A stretch of DNA of 64,000 bases, from assembly GCF_023370075.1 (NCBI RefSeq), contig NZ_CP097150.1, positions 372,001-436,000 on the forward strand, in the 5' to 3' direction. The number at the start of each line of letters is the position of its first letter. The first letter of the stretch is position 1. The position numbers were made by a program, and so were the translations under genes. The notes under the pieces were generated by a model that did not search any database, was not told the origin of the DNA, and worked only from the letters and a program-made list of their open reading frames with translations. Shown here piece by piece: positions 28,177-37,984 of the stretch. Source of the stretch: Deinococcus sp. QL22 (lineage in GTDB: Bacteria > Deinococcota > Deinococci > Deinococcales > Deinococcaceae).

Positions 28177-29442
28177 TCATGCGGCTTTTCCCTTTTTGTG
28201 AGTGACCAGTAGCAGCCAGCCTGCCCCCAGTACGGCTGCCAGCACCGAAGCCAGCAGCACGCCCAGCTTCGCCTCGGTCAATAAGACCGAGTCCTCAAAA
28301 GCCAGATTCGAGACGAACAGACTCATGGTGAAACCGATGCCTGCCAGCAGACCTGCGCCGATCATGTGGGGCCAGGTGACGCGGCGCGGCAAGGAAGCGA
28401 CCCCCAACCGCACCGCCAGCCACGCCCCGCCCACGACCCCCAGTGGTTTGCCAATTAATAGTCCCAAGATGACGCCTAGCGATACGGTGCCCAGCCCGCC
28501 GGCAGACACAGTCACGCCGGCATTCATCAGCGCGAAAACGGGCAGGACTGCGAAGGTCACCACTGGATGCAGGGCATGCTCCAAGCGGTGTAAAGGGCTT
28601 TGGGCACGTTCCAAGCGGTCTTCGAGGTCACGCAGGCGGGTGCCCACCTGTTCACCGCGTCCGGGTTTGGCCGCCTCCGTCAAAGAGGCCAAGTAGCCGG
28701 CAGGGTCAGGCTTGCGGATGGGCACGGCGAAGGCCAGCAGCACTCCGGCAATCGTGGCGTGCAGCCCCGACTGCAACACGAAGAACCACAGCAAGAGGCC
28801 CAGCACGCCGTACAGCTTGAGGCTCACGAAGCCGCGCCGCCCGAACAGCAGAGCAGCCACCCACGTCAAGGCGGCCAGGCCCAAGAACACGCTTTGGATT
28901 CCCGAGGTGTAAAACAGCGCGATGACCAGCACCGCGCCCAAGTCGTCCACGATGGCCAGCGCGGTCAGGAAGACTTTCAAACCTACAGGGACGCGGGAAC
29001 CCAGCAACGCCAGCACGCCTAAGGCAAAGGCGATATCGGTGGCCATCGGCACGCCCCAGCCGGAGAAGCCCGGCCCTCCGGCATTCAGCAGGGCATAGAC
29101 TCCCGCCGGAATCAGCATTCCGCCCGCCGCCGCCGCCACGGCCAAGGTGGCCCGCCGCCGCGAAGCCAATTCACCGATCAGCAGTTCGCGCTTGATTTCG
29201 AGGCCGACCAAGAGAAAAAAGACGGCCATCAGGCCGTCGTTGACCCAGTGTTCCAGCGAGAGGCGCAGGGCAGCGTCACCCAGGGTCAGGGAAAAATAGG
29301 TTTGCTGCAAGGTGGTATAGGACTCACGCAGGGGGGAGTTGGCCCAGACAAATGCAATCAGTGCGGTGCAGACCAACAGCAGGCCAGCAAACGCGCCGTT
29401 GTGGACAAAGCGGGCAAAGGGTGAAGCCGTTGTCGCTGACAT
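28177..29442 (-). CDS. nhaA: Na+/H+ antiporter NhaA
   Basis: 421 residues from ATG 29442, preceded by GGGAGAATTC; the longer frame to 29580 is not used. [31 protein letters not shown] is the NhaA signature, and [23 protein letters not shown] and [21 protein letters not shown] contain the paired aspartates (ATDIAF and VDD) of ion exchange. About 12 TM segments. Slightly longer than E. coli NhaA. Inner-membrane sodium extrusion and pH homeostasis. Confidence 0.96.
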   Translation of the reverse strand: MSATTASPFARFVHNGAFAGLLLVCTALIAFVWANSPLRESYTTLQQTYFSLTLGDAALRLSLEHWVNDGLMAVFFLLVGLEIKRELLIGELASRRRATLAVAAAAGGMLIPAGVYALLNAGGPGFSGWGVPMATDIAFALGVLALLGSRVPVGLKVFLTALAIVDDLGAVLVIALFYTSGIQSVFLGLAALTWVAALLFGRRGFVSLKLYGVLGLLLWFFVLQSGLHATIAGVLLAFAVPIRKPDPAGYLASLTEAAKPGRGEQVGTRLRDLEDRLERAQSPLHRLEHALHPVVTFAVLPVFALMNAGVTVSAGGLGTVSLGVILGLLIGKPLGVVGGAWLAVRLGVASLPRRVTWPHMIGAGLLAGIGFTMSLFVSNLAFEDSVLLTEAKLGVLLASVLAAVLGAGWLLLVTHKKGKAA

Positions 29443-29616
29443 GAATTCTCCCGAACAAGAGCAAGGTGGAGGCCAACATGCAGACTCCACCTGATCAACG
29501 TATGGCCGTTGGTACCGATCGCTGAATTGAAGTCTTCGCGGCTTAAAACTTTTAGTGAAGAGTTGAGCAAAGACCGGCAACGCTACCGCAAGCGGTGAAC
29601 AGCTGATCTTGCCTAA

Positions 29617-29796
29617 TTAGAGAGTCTCCTCTGTTTCCTGTTGCCGCGCCAACATGGGGACGGCCACCACGCCCAACACGATGGCAAAGACGGCTGTCAA
29701 GGCCATCGCCACCGTATTACCCGTAAATAACAACATCAGGGTCATGATGCTGAGTGCACTGGTGCTGCCCAGCAAGACGGGGAGAGCAGAAGTCAT
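29617..29796 (-). CDS. small two-TM membrane protein
   Basis: 59 residues from ATG 29796 (AAGG just upstream; the frame extends to 29829). Two hydrophobic helices (LLGSTSALSIMTLMLLFTG, MALTAVFAIVLGVVAVPML) joined by a short loop and a polar tail. No family recognised. Confidence 0.55.
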   Translation of the reverse strand: MTSALPVLLGSTSALSIMTLMLLFTGNTVAMALTAVFAIVLGVVAVPMLARQQETEETL

Positions 29797-30118
29797 ACCT
29801 TCATCGTGAGACACGGGCTCGCTCGCCACATGATAATCTCATACAATCAACCTTTGTCCTTTCTTTATCCGGTTTCTCCGGTGTGGGGTGAAGGCCGTGT
29901 AGAGACCCACTGAGAGCCTCACCTAGGCTTTGTCCGTCTTCGCACAGAACGTAAGCGTAACGCTGATTACTTTAGGGATCATTCTAAGAAGCGAATGGTC
30001 TTTTCAACGCCGTCAGTCCGCTCCCCTTCTCTCTAAGCTCTAAAGTGTTCTCAGGTTTGCCGCTCACGCAATGAAGTCACTGCTCACAGGGCGCGATCGG
30101 CGCTCATGGAGAACATCT
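29797..30118. other. intergenic region upstream of mscL
   Basis: 322 bases with no gene. Includes AT-richer sequence and a short GTAAGCGTAACGCTGATTAC inverted motif near 29950-29970; presumably promoter sequence for both flanks. No riboswitch-like structure recognised. Confidence 0.35.
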
Positions 30119-30544
30119 ATGTTAAAAGGTTTTCAGGATTTCATTCTTAGGGGCAATGTTGTCGATCTGGCTGTCGGTGTGGTGATCGGTGCGGCCTTCA
30201 GCGGCATTATCACAGCCTTTAGCGCGGCCTTCCTCAACCCACTGATCAAGCTGGCGACTGGCGGCGGCACCCGCGTTGGTGGAGCGTTCGTGGTCAACAA
30301 CGTGACCTTCGATTACGGCACCTTCATTACCGCGATCATCAACTTCATCCTGATTGCTGCCGTGATCTACTTTTTGGTGGTCACGCCCATGAATCATCTC
30401 ACCACCCGCTTCAAGCGCCAGGACAAGCCCCCGGTCGCCGAACCCAGCAACGAAGAAAAACTGTTGGCCGAAATCCGCGACGCGTTGCGGGCCGGTGGGG
30501 GCCTTCAGCCGCCCACAGCCGCTCAGGGAGAAGTGCGGCCCTAA
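30119..30544 (+). CDS. mscL: large-conductance mechanosensitive channel MscL
   Basis: 141 residues from ATG 30119. FQDFILRGNVVDLAVGVVIGAAFSGIITAF is the diagnostic TM1/N-terminal amphipathic region, TFITAIINFILIAAVIYFLVV is TM2, and the cytoplasmic helical bundle (NEEKLLAEIRDALRA) closes the protein. Complete; releases solutes on osmotic downshock. Confidence 0.97.
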   Translation: MLKGFQDFILRGNVVDLAVGVVIGAAFSGIITAFSAAFLNPLIKLATGGGTRVGGAFVVNNVTFDYGTFITAIINFILIAAVIYFLVVTPMNHLTTRFKRQDKPPVAEPSNEEKLLAEIRDALRAGGGLQPPTAAQGEVRP

Positions 30545-30654
30545 AGCCGTTGCGCCTCTTGCGGTGTGCAGCCTTGCCCTTCATTCGGTCTCTGACGCTC
30601 GTCCAGTTCGCCGGGACACTAGAACTCTCGCAACATTGAGGTAGGTTCGCTCGC

Positions 30655-31461
30655 TTATTGCCCCTCTATCCCATCCAACAATTCCCCAATCTCCGCCACA
30701 ATTTGTGTTTCGGCCCGAGCGCGGGTGACGGTGGGAATGCCGTCGCCTTTTTGCGGGCCGTAGCGCCCAAAGAAGGCGTGAACAGCTCCATCAATGACCG
30801 TCAGGCGAGCAGAGGTAGGCAACCGATTCAGGCCGTCCCGAACCTCGGCAGCGTCGGCCACGCCGTCATGTTCAGCGAGCAGCGACAACACGGGCAAAGG
30901 TGAGTCCGCTGAGTCGCGCAGGCTGACGTTGCCTGCCGGGTACGCGCCCATCAGGATCAGGCCTGCTAGTTGTGCTTGGTGGTCACGCGCATATTGGGCC
31001 GCCATCGCGCCGCCCAGCGAATGTCCGGCCAGAATCACACGCTTCCCTGTACCGAATTGCTTGATCAAGGCGTCCGCGCGGCCAATGCCAGTCACAGCCA
31101 AATCCAGCGGGAAGGCGGGGATCACAGTTCGCACGCCCCGTCCCGCCAACGCTGTCCCCAACCATTCGTAGGCCTGTGGGCGCACCAAGCCGCCGGAATA
31201 GAACACGAGCAGCGTGTCGTATTGCCCGTTCACAGGCTGAATATCCAGAAACGTGCCGGGACTGGTTTGTAGCGTGGCGCGGGCCTGTGCGCCCTGTACG
31301 GCGGCGTCTTGGCCCACCACCAGCGGCGGGCGTACGGCTGCGCCAATGCCGAGGGCCAGCAGATAGCCTAGAAAGCCTGCCAGGAAAATGGCCAGCCACA
31401 CCCTTGCACGCGGTGACAGTCGGGGGCGCTGGCCTTGAGTTTTGGCAGGCAGTTGCGTCAT
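30655..31461 (-). CDS. membrane-anchored alpha/beta hydrolase
   Basis: 268 residues. One N-terminal TM segment (VWLAIFLAGFLGYLLALGIGAAV) then an outside-facing hydrolase domain with LLVFYSGGLV, the nucleophile elbow LAGHSLGGAMAA and AEHDGVAD / DGAVHAFFG supplying Asp and His. Matches the PHB-depolymerase/YdeN-like alpha/beta-hydrolase-fold family. A TAGGCT box six bases before ATG suggests leaderless expression. Confidence 0.88.
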   Translation of the reverse strand: MTQLPAKTQGQRPRLSPRARVWLAIFLAGFLGYLLALGIGAAVRPPLVVGQDAAVQGAQARATLQTSPGTFLDIQPVNGQYDTLLVFYSGGLVRPQAYEWLGTALAGRGVRTVIPAFPLDLAVTGIGRADALIKQFGTGKRVILAGHSLGGAMAAQYARDHQAQLAGLILMGAYPAGNVSLRDSADSPLPVLSLLAEHDGVADAAEVRDGLNRLPTSARLTVIDGAVHAFFGRYGPQKGDGIPTVTRARAETQIVAEIGELLDGIEGQ

Positions 31462-31754
31462 GGCTTTAGCCTAGAGCATGGGTTGCGGCAGTCACTGTCC
31501 GTTTTCCAGGCGACAACACCGCACCCACCACCAGCACTTGGACTTGCGGCCAGATCCGTGCCAAGCAGAGCGGGACAAATCCTTGCAGAACTCCAAAGAA
31601 CCACTTCGGAAGCAGCGCCCCGCTTAAGATCAATGGCCAAAGCCGAGCTGAGCCCTGGTGCAAGGCACAGGTAACGGGCAAGGCTGCAAAGCATAGGAAG
31701 CCGCCGAGCAGCGTCCCCGCTCCAGAAATTCCCGCCAGCGGTGTAAGGTACGCT

Positions 31755-32453
31755 ATGCGGCGATTCTTGTTCCCGGCCCTGATCTTGTTGGCCTCGACAG
31801 CGTGGGCGGGCAACCGTCTGGACATCACCCGCGTTGCTTTCTCGCCCTCCAGCCAGCACGTGTTGGCCGTCATGTCTGGAACATTGGACGGCAGTGGATT
31901 CGGTGCAGCGCAGGTGAACGTCTTGACTACGGCCACCGGAACGACCGCTTACACCACCAGAAAAACGGCCGAAGCGACGGCTCCGGTCGTGTTGGCGCAG
32001 TTGCTGACCTCTGCGCCTGTGGTTGATCTGTTCACCCGATTGAGCCTGAATCCAGGTGTTACGTCTGTGCCGCGTTACCGCCGAGTCTATCCCACGCCTT
32101 ATCCCTCTTGGTCTGACGGCATCGGGGCCGGACAAAGTCGAACCACGCCGGTCGCCCTCTGGACGGCGGACAGTGTTGCTCCGATCAAGCTCAGTGTGTT
32201 CCGCTTGCCGTCCACGTGTCCACCGGAGTACTTAAACTCTGGCGACTTCACGTCTGGTTTCCGCCTCAGTGTGCGGGGGCGCGTGGTGTATCAAGACGTT
32301 GCCTTGCCTGCTTCCCGCACTTGTGCCGCCCGTTACAGCCTGGAACGGGTGGATGTGCGGGGCAACCGCGCCCTGTTCACCTTGCGGGCCTACGGAATAG
32401 GCTTTGAAGGCCCAAATGCCGACCCGGTATTTGTGGCTGTCACCCTAAAGTGA
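31755..32453 (+). CDS. secreted hypothetical protein
   Basis: 232 residues with a cleavable signal peptide (MRRFLFPALILLASTAWAG). The rest is beta-rich with a single Cys pair region (PSTCPPEY ... SRTCAARY). No family recognised. TAAGGT lies close upstream of the ATG. The opposite strand has a long open frame (31458-32135) that I regard as a shadow. Confidence 0.7.
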   Translation: MRRFLFPALILLASTAWAGNRLDITRVAFSPSSQHVLAVMSGTLDGSGFGAAQVNVLTTATGTTAYTTRKTAEATAPVVLAQLLTSAPVVDLFTRLSLNPGVTSVPRYRRVYPTPYPSWSDGIGAGQSRTTPVALWTADSVAPIKLSVFRLPSTCPPEYLNSGDFTSGFRLSVRGRVVYQDVALPASRTCAARYSLERVDVRGNRALFTLRAYGIGFEGPNADPVFVAVTLK

Positions 32454-32519
32454 GGCAGATTTGAATCAAAAACTTCCTCAAACTGTCAAGGACTCAGCTT
32501 CATTCCATGCTCAGTTCAC

Positions 32520-32723
32520 TGTTCCAACGCGCTGGTCTTAAGCCATGTACTTTAGTGCAAGCGGCTGTGAGATCAGACATTTCGGCAGAGAAGGTAAAAA
32601 CTACCCTGCAACCGATACGGAATGAAAGGCGACCCGTCCAAGAGAGAGCGGCGTAAGGGTCATAGCGTCAAGGCGACTTTAGTCGCTTCCAAACCCCTGT
32701 ACTTTCAGTGCAGGGTTGTTTAG
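32520..32723 (+). mobile_element. 204-bp IS200/IS605-like non-autonomous element, copy 1
   Basis: Begins TGTTCCAACGCG after TTCAC and ends GGTTGTTTAG. Contains a left hairpin around TGTACTTTAGTGCA, an inner hairpin GCGACTTTAGTCGC and a right hairpin CCCTGTAC-TTTCA-GTGCAGGG, the layout of IS200/IS605 ends, where single-strand hairpins near both ends are recognised by TnpA. No tnpA or tnpB. The right half looks like an omega-RNA-type 3' end. Immediately followed by copy 2. Confidence 0.7.
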
Positions 32724-32805
32724 TGTTCCAACGCGCTGGTCTTAAGCCATGTACTTTAGTGCAAGCGGCTGTGAGATCAGACATTTCGGCAGAGAAGGTA
32801 AAAAC

Positions 32806-34011
32806 CTCAGTAGGTGACAACTTCACTTCCAGCCGCTCCTAGCGGGGAAAAAGGTTGCGTCAGCAGTTCAAGAAAAACCCTGAATTGCTCGGGTTTCCAG
32901 CGCAAGGCATCCACGAGATGTTGAGCACCATGTCGGACCAGACTCACGGCCTTATGACCGTGTTTGAGGACGGGGATCGGTTGGCTCTGGTTCAGGCAGA
33001 CCCCGAGTCGCAGGCAGAATATCCACGCCATGGTTACCAGTCCGAACAGCCGTTGTAGACGGACAGCATCTGTGATGCCTGTGCGTTCCAGGTCGAAACC
33101 CCGTGACTTGAAGCTGCTAAAAGTGCATTCCACCGACCAGCGAAGTTTGTAAAGCTTCCACGTTTTCCGGGCGCTGAAATCGGTCGCGATGATGACGAGG
33201 TCTCCGACTGGAGACCTCGTCGCCACCACCCGCATCAACTCCCCGAACACGACGACCTTCTGGTCTATCTCATGAAAATGGCCGTGTTGGACATGGTCAA
33301 ACCATTCTCCCCCCCGCATGTCGTCAATCAAGTCGCTGTGCCTGATGCGGATGGCACGCTTGATTCCTTTGCGCCTGAGAAAGCCGAACCACTCGGCCCC
33401 GATGAACTCGCGGTCTGCGACCAGGCCCAACCAGCGTTTCGCTGGCAGGGCCTGCAGGAGTTTCAAGACCAGCCACATTCGTGCATAGCGATGACTGTTC
33501 CCCGCCTGATCCAGGGGCGTCCAGATCAGGGGGATGGTGAAACCCTGAACCACGGCGCCAAGCACCAGAAAGTTGATCGGCGTTTCCCCATGCTCCCAAT
33601 TCGTGCGGTCCAAGCTCATCAACACTTTGCCCGGTGGGAGATGGGCGACGAGCAGGGCGACAAAAAAAGCCATATTCAGCTGGTCATCCCTGAACGTGCG
33701 GTCGGCGCGTCGGTTCTTTGCGCTTGGTGTGCTGACCCCTGGCATATGAGCACTCAGGTCATGATGGTTGACGCTCTTGGCCGCAATCATGGCCAACACC
33801 ACGTCAACCGAGCGTTGGAGCGTATCGATGCGCAAATGGCTCGCGTGTGCTTTGAAGTGCTGGGTCAGTGCGGTCGCCTGCTGGGAAGCGGATGCTGTTG
33901 ATTTCACACCTTCAGGAGAACGCTGCCAGTCGCCCCCATCAAGCTTGATGGGGGCGACTGGCATTTTTCGACGTCCGGGACGTAGCTAATCTGAAGTTGT
34001 CACCTACTGAG
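32806..34011. mobile_element. intact IS4-family insertion sequence
   Basis: 1206 bp with perfect 19-bp inverted ends CTCAGTAGGTGACAACTTC. The 9-bp target GGTAAAAAC is duplicated at 32797-32805 and 34012-34020, as for IS4-group elements. One complete transposase gene inside, so recently active. Confidence 0.93.
32807..33964 (-). CDS. IS4-family transposase
   Basis: 385 residues. DDE residues are in MSLDRTNWEHG, LVADREFIGAEWF and YKLRWSVECTFSSFK; the last fits the Y-x2-R-x3-E-x6-K signature of IS4 exactly. The stop codon lies inside the left inverted repeat. Near the start a palindrome (CCAGTCGCCCCCATCAAGC with its complement) could hide the initiation site from readthrough transcripts. Intact. 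Confidence 0.95.
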   Translation of the reverse strand: MPVAPIKLDGGDWQRSPEGVKSTASASQQATALTQHFKAHASHLRIDTLQRSVDVVLAMIAAKSVNHHDLSAHMPGVSTPSAKNRRADRTFRDDQLNMAFFVALLVAHLPPGKVLMSLDRTNWEHGETPINFLVLGAVVQGFTIPLIWTPLDQAGNSHRYARMWLVLKLLQALPAKRWLGLVADREFIGAEWFGFLRRKGIKRAIRIRHSDLIDDMRGGEWFDHVQHGHFHEIDQKVVVFGELMRVVATRSPVGDLVIIATDFSARKTWKLYKLRWSVECTFSSFKSRGFDLERTGITDAVRLQRLFGLVTMAWIFCLRLGVCLNQSQPIPVLKHGHKAVSLVRHGAQHLVDALRWKPEQFRVFLELLTQPFSPLGAAGSEVVTY

Positions 34012-34180
34012 GGTAAAAACTACCCTGCAACCGATACGGAATGACAGGCGACCCGTCCAAGAGAGAGCGGCGTAAGGGTCATAGCGTCAAGGCGACTTTA
34101 GTCGCTTCCAAACCCCTGTACTTTCAGTGCAGGGTTGTTTAGTCGTCGGATAGTTTCTAAGCTCGAATTTAGCCATTAAC

Positions 34181-34204
34181 GGGGGAGCAGCATGCTGCTC
34201 CCCC
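34181..34204. terminator. 24-base perfect palindrome
   Basis: GGGGGAGCAGCA followed directly by its complement TGCTGCTCCCCC. Lies after the stop of the minus-strand META-domain gene; no T-run on either side, so a terminator role is likely but not certain. Confidence 0.6.
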
Positions 34205-34264
34205 GGTCAGACCTGAGCGAGGAGTCAACAGGCCTTGGCACACGGCTCAGCGACTGTGCCCGCT

Positions 34265-35026
34265 TCAGTTGACTGGTCGGGCGAACTGAAGCCGGCGACC
34301 GTCCCGGGTGACCAAAGTCAGCAGCGCGCCGGTGACCTCCAAACGCGTCACCTGCTGGAGGTCTTGCAGGAAGCGCTGTTCCTGCGCCTGAAGCTCAGGA
34401 GAGGAGCAGGCCCGCCGGGTGCTGACCAGCGGCCCGACCGACAACGCCTGATCGTCGACGTTGTAGCGCCCCCGGAAGGTATTGCAGCCGCCCGAGCCAC
34501 TGATTTGCCCATCGGCGGAGAAGGTCACCGTTAACGGCGTGTCGCCCTGAAAGCCGACCAGCCGCCAGGTGGTCACCAGCCGCCGCCCCGCCTCACTGCC
34601 GTACACGTAGATCGCCTGCGCCTGGCCAGTTGTCAGGGTCAGCGTCTGGCCTTGACGCCGGTAGACCCGCGCGCCTTGGAGGACGTTCAAGTAGCGCTGT
34701 TCCAACGCCAGTTGCGGCTCCGGGCAAGCCCGCCGGGTCGTGGCGATGGGCCGCAGCTTGAGGGTCAGGGCCGTGAAGACCCCGGTGGTCTTGAAGGTAT
34801 TGCAGCCGGCGAAGCCCGAGACTTGGGTGCCCTCAGCCGTACTGATGCCGGTGCCCAGCAGCCGCAGGGTCGGGGCATCTAGGCCACCAAAGCGTGTGCT
34901 GCCAGAGGCGTCGCGCAGTTCCCGCAAAGTCCAGGTACCGTCGGCGATCTGCCCGCTCTGGGCGAGGGCGGTGGAGGTGAGCAGGCCACTGAGGGACAGC
35001 AGGAGAGGGAGTCGGGTTCGGTTCAT
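34265..35026 (-). CDS. secreted protein with two META (HslJ-like) domains
   Basis: 253 residues with a signal peptide (LPLLLSLSGLLTSTALAQ). Two repeats of about 105 residues each contain the META pattern: WTLRELRDASG...GFAGCNTFKT...TTRRACPE and WRLVGFQGD...GSGGCNTFRGRY...STRRACSSPE, with paired G-C-N and A-C-P/S cysteines probably forming disulfides. TGAGGTGA precedes the ATG. Likely periplasmic, heat or stress related by analogy with HslJ. Confidence 0.92.
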   Translation of the reverse strand: MNRTRLPLLLSLSGLLTSTALAQSGQIADGTWTLRELRDASGSTRFGGLDAPTLRLLGTGISTAEGTQVSGFAGCNTFKTTGVFTALTLKLRPIATTRRACPEPQLALEQRYLNVLQGARVYRRQGQTLTLTTGQAQAIYVYGSEAGRRLVTTWRLVGFQGDTPLTVTFSADGQISGSGGCNTFRGRYNVDDQALSVGPLVSTRRACSSPELQAQEQRFLQDLQQVTRLEVTGALLTLVTRDGRRLQFARPVN

Positions 35027-35067
35027 GGGTCACCTCAGGGGGAGAGCAGGGCGTCTACCGACGCCCC

Positions 35068-36660
35068 TCATTGCAGATTTAGGGGCAGCCAATACTCGCA
35101 TTGATGGTCTTTGGCAAAGTTCAGGCTTGTCTGCACGCCGGTAGGCGTAAAGACCTGCACGTTGCCCTGAGCAGTGGCAAAACGGTTCCAAGTCGAAGCG
35201 GGGGCTCCCGTCTTGACGAAAGCCATCCACGCGCCGCTGAAGGCGTCCGAGAGTTGGCGCTGGGCGGGCGTGAACAGGGCCGGATCGGAGAGACCGATCA
35301 CTGGGGCCTGGAAGGCATACGCCAGCGAACTGGAATGGTGCGAACCCAGTCTGGGCAGGTCGCCCGGCGACTTGAGCAGGGTGGCGGCCTGCGGATCGTT
35401 GAACTCGAAGGCGTACACCGGGACATGTTTTGAGAGCGCCTGATTGACCCGCAGGGCGGTACAGCTGAAGACGGCATCTGTAAACAGTGTGGCAAACGCC
35501 AGAGCAGGCGTGCCGTAGCGGCGGTAGGGATAGCGGGCGAGCGCCCGGCTGGTGTTCACCAGCCCAACCGTCAATCCCGCGCCGCCCCAATACAGCACCG
35601 GGCTGATGGGCTTGCCGCTGGGAGAGGCGACCGAGACGAACAGCCGCCCCTCGTCGTGGTTGGTTCCGTTCATGACGGGCACCCGGTTAAACCGCCCGCT
35701 CTCGAAGGCGTCGCGCAGTTGCAGGGGCAGAATGCCCGCCCCGTACACGGGTGACCAGACCAAGGCGCTGGCGGGCCGCAGGCCGGGCACTTTGGTGGAC
35801 AGCAGCTTCTGAGGATCGATGGCCCGCAGGCAGGCCAGATCCGTGACTTGGCAGCCGAGGTTGGTGATGTAGCGGGAGTTGCGAGCTTCGGCCTGCGTCA
35901 GCGTGACCGCGTTGCCCGGACTGGTACACAGGCCGCTCTGGATGATCACGCCCCGGAATAGCCCGGCGGACTCGGGTGAGGCCAGATGGGCGCAGCCGCT
36001 CATTCCCCCGGCGGACTCTCCCGCGATGGTGACCTTGGCCGGGTCGCCGCCGAAGGCCCCGATGTTGGCCTGCACCCAGCGCAGGGCCGCCTGTTGATCC
36101 TGGAGTCCATAGTTGCCCGACTGGCCGCCCGCTTCGGCACTCAGGGCGGGCAAGGCCAACCAGCCGAGCGCGCCCAGTCGGTAGTTAATGGTCACGACCA
36201 CGACGTTATTTTTCCGGGCCAGTGCAGCGCCGTCGTAGCTGGCACTTGACCCCGCTGTAAAGGCCCCACCGTGAATTCAGACCATGACGGGCAGCGCACT
36301 TTGCGGCGTGGCGTCCTTGGGGGTATAGACGTTCAAGGTCAGGCAGTCTTCCTGACCCTTGACGGTGCCCGGCGTTTCTCCCGGGAGGGCGAAGAGCGCC
36401 AGCACGGTTTGGAGGCATTCCGCACCGAACTGCGTGGCCTGCCGTGGAGTCGTCCAGGAGGGGGCAGGCTGGGGCGATTTCCAGCGCAGAGGGCCGACGG
36501 GTGGGGCCGCGTAAGGCAGGCCCAGGAAGCGGCGGGTGTCTGTCTGCTGGCCGACGACTGGGCCTTGGCTGATCTGGATGGAGATAGGGGTCTGGGCGTG
36601 CGCCAGGGGACTCAGCAGCGCGGTGAGGAGAACGGCAGAGCAAACTTGAAGTGGGTTCAT
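35068..36660 (-). pseudogene. secreted type-B carboxylesterase with nonsense codon
   Basis: From ATG 36660 (GGAGG seven bases upstream; signal peptide VCSAVLLTALLSPLAHAQ) the frame runs GLPYAAPPVGPLRWKSPQP, EDCLTLNVYTP, then PVMV-TGA-IHGGA at 36277-36279. The family has PVMVWIHGG here, so TGG became TGA. The rest continues in the same frame: TINYRLGALGW, GESAGGMSG (nucleophile), then the His region LGSHHSS. About 530 codons, otherwise intact. A 377-residue internal start at 36201 would miss the oxyanion HGG, so it is unlikely to be functional. Confidence 0.9.
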
Positions 36661-36777
36661 GGAACCTCCGCCGTTCCAGTATGACGCACGTAACCCAACC
36701 AGACGGCAAAGATTCAGCCAAGAGCTAGAGTTGGGCTGACGTGCAGGGGAGCCTGTTGGGTAAGTGTGAGAAGAGGA

Positions 36778-36806
36778 GAAGGCCGCCCCGAGGAGAGGCG
36801 GCCTTC
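36778..36806. terminator. rho-independent-type terminator
   Basis: Stem GAAGGCCGCC / GGCGGCCTTC with a 9-base loop, after the lipoprotein gene on the minus strand and followed by pyrimidine-rich TCCTCTTCT; could also end transcription from the other side. Confidence 0.8.
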
Positions 36807-36820
36807 TTGAGTTGAAAAAT

Positions 36821-37393
36821 TTAAACGTCTTCGTTGGTGACACTTTGAACTATGCAGTTGCTATATACATCGACATTGCCTTGCCCAGCGGTAATAAATC
36901 GGCTGTTAAAGCCGTAAGTGGCGCTCCCCGTATTGACATTGAGAGCAGCGTAGAAGCTCCCAGACTTATTTGTAGCGGTCACGAGCTTGACGCGGTCACG
37001 AACGGGAGTGACAACAATAGCCTGAGGCAGGAAGCCCCCAGTTGCTGGGTTCGCGTCAAAGGTGAGTCGGAAGCTGTTCCCACCCAATGAAGCCAATTGG
37101 GTTCCAGAAACAGTTGAGTTGTAGTTGCCGTCATAGGTGCTGTTGGTATTCCCACGAAGTCCTACGTCCACCGACTGCACGCCCCCGCTGACACTAAAGT
37201 AGACTGAAACCTGCGTACTCCCCACCGCATTATCGACATTGTCGCAGCCGATGAATGGCCCAGTGGCTCCCAAGCGGTATTCAGTGCGGAGTTGAGACAC
37301 GCGTCCATCGCCACTCCCATCAGGTGCGACCCCAACTCCGCAACTTGCCAACGCTGCGCTCAGTCCGACCAGACCCAGCAACAATTTCTTCAT
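36821..37393 (-). CDS. small lipoprotein, function unknown
   Basis: 190 residues. Signal peptide ends in a lipobox L-A-S-C at about residue 18, so the protein is lipid-anchored outside the inner membrane. The mature part is beta-rich (YFSVSGGVQSVDVGLRGNT...). Two further Cys could pair. No family recognised; in its own transcription unit with a terminator directly downstream. Confidence 0.8.
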   Translation of the reverse strand: MKKLLLGLVGLSAALASCGVGVAPDGSGDGRVSQLRTEYRLGATGPFIGCDNVDNAVGSTQVSVYFSVSGGVQSVDVGLRGNTNSTYDGNYNSTVSGTQLASLGGNSFRLTFDANPATGGFLPQAIVVTPVRDRVKLVTATNKSGSFYAALNVNTGSATYGFNSRFITAGQGNVDVYSNCIVQSVTNEDV

Positions 37394-37753
37394 ACCATTA
37401 CTGTTGCATGAGCGGGCCTAATCCGGCAAGGGATGGCTCTTCCGCAGCGTCGCTACCGCTGGTCTACTCGGTTGTGTTGCCTTAATTCGGGGTTGGGTAT
37501 GGGAAAGCAGGGGTGGCCATGTCTGGAACGCTTGTTTCTCATTTTTTCTTCTGGTCAAGGCGGATACGCTCGTTCGGGTAGGCTGGAGAAGGTTGGCCTC
37601 TTGCAGCAACTTCCCAGAACTGCACGTCTCCTCGTCTTCCAGCTTGACAAATCAGGGCGGGGATGGCGAGCCTTGGTCTCTGCTTCACGCCGTCCAGTTT
37701 TATGGGGGCAATCCAGGGTCGCCTCGGCCCCATTCTGGGGAGCGTGCCAGTGC

Positions 37754-37960
37754 TTAAGAGGACGCCTTGACTTGCAGCGGCACCGCGTCTGCTCGTCGGT
37801 CGAGGCCGCTGAGGTGTTCGCGGTCGCCTGTCCGGAGCTTAAACAGGGCAGCCACGGTTTGACCGTCCGCTGGTTGCAGGCCTTCGAGTTTTAGGGCGTC
37901 GATGGTGGCGAGGTTTGCAGGGTGGGTCTGTTGGTAGGTTAGGATTTTCTCTTTAGGCAT
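37754..37960 (-). CDS. small hypothetical protein (intact copy of a duplicated gene)
   Basis: 68 residues, predicted largely helical, with TIDALKLEGLQPADGQTVAALFKLRTGDREHLSGL. No family recognised. A broken homologue lies at 27718-27916. Preservation in two copies with matched flanks makes a real, perhaps mobile-element-associated, gene plausible. The region 37418-37750 before it has no supported gene. Confidence 0.6.
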   Translation of the reverse strand: MPKEKILTYQQTHPANLATIDALKLEGLQPADGQTVAALFKLRTGDREHLSGLDRRADAVPLQVKASS

Positions 37961-37984
37961 GATCGGGTTCTTCCGCTTGCTCTA

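Larger units (their letters stand above)
32724..34142 (+). mobile_element. 204-bp element, copy 2, split by an IS4 element
   Basis: Left part 32724-32805 and right part 34021-34142 together make 204 bases, differing from copy 1 by at least one base (AATGACAGG against AATGAAAGG). It starts directly at the end of copy 1, giving a tandem pair. Confidence 0.75.

Noticed and set aside
31458..32135. 225-codon open frame on the minus strand
   Set aside because: It is antisense to a gene with a clear signal peptide and shows no protein-like motifs.
36068..36201. Carboxylesterase as a functional 377-residue gene from ATG 36201
   Set aside because: It would lack signal peptide and HGG oxyanion loop; the in-frame upstream half shows it is the 3' part of a broken gene.
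37539..37733. Minus-strand frame starting near WIAPIKLDGVK, resembling the IS4 transposase start (VAPIKLDGG)
   Set aside because: Only about ten residues agree and nothing else of the element follows; too weak for an IS call.
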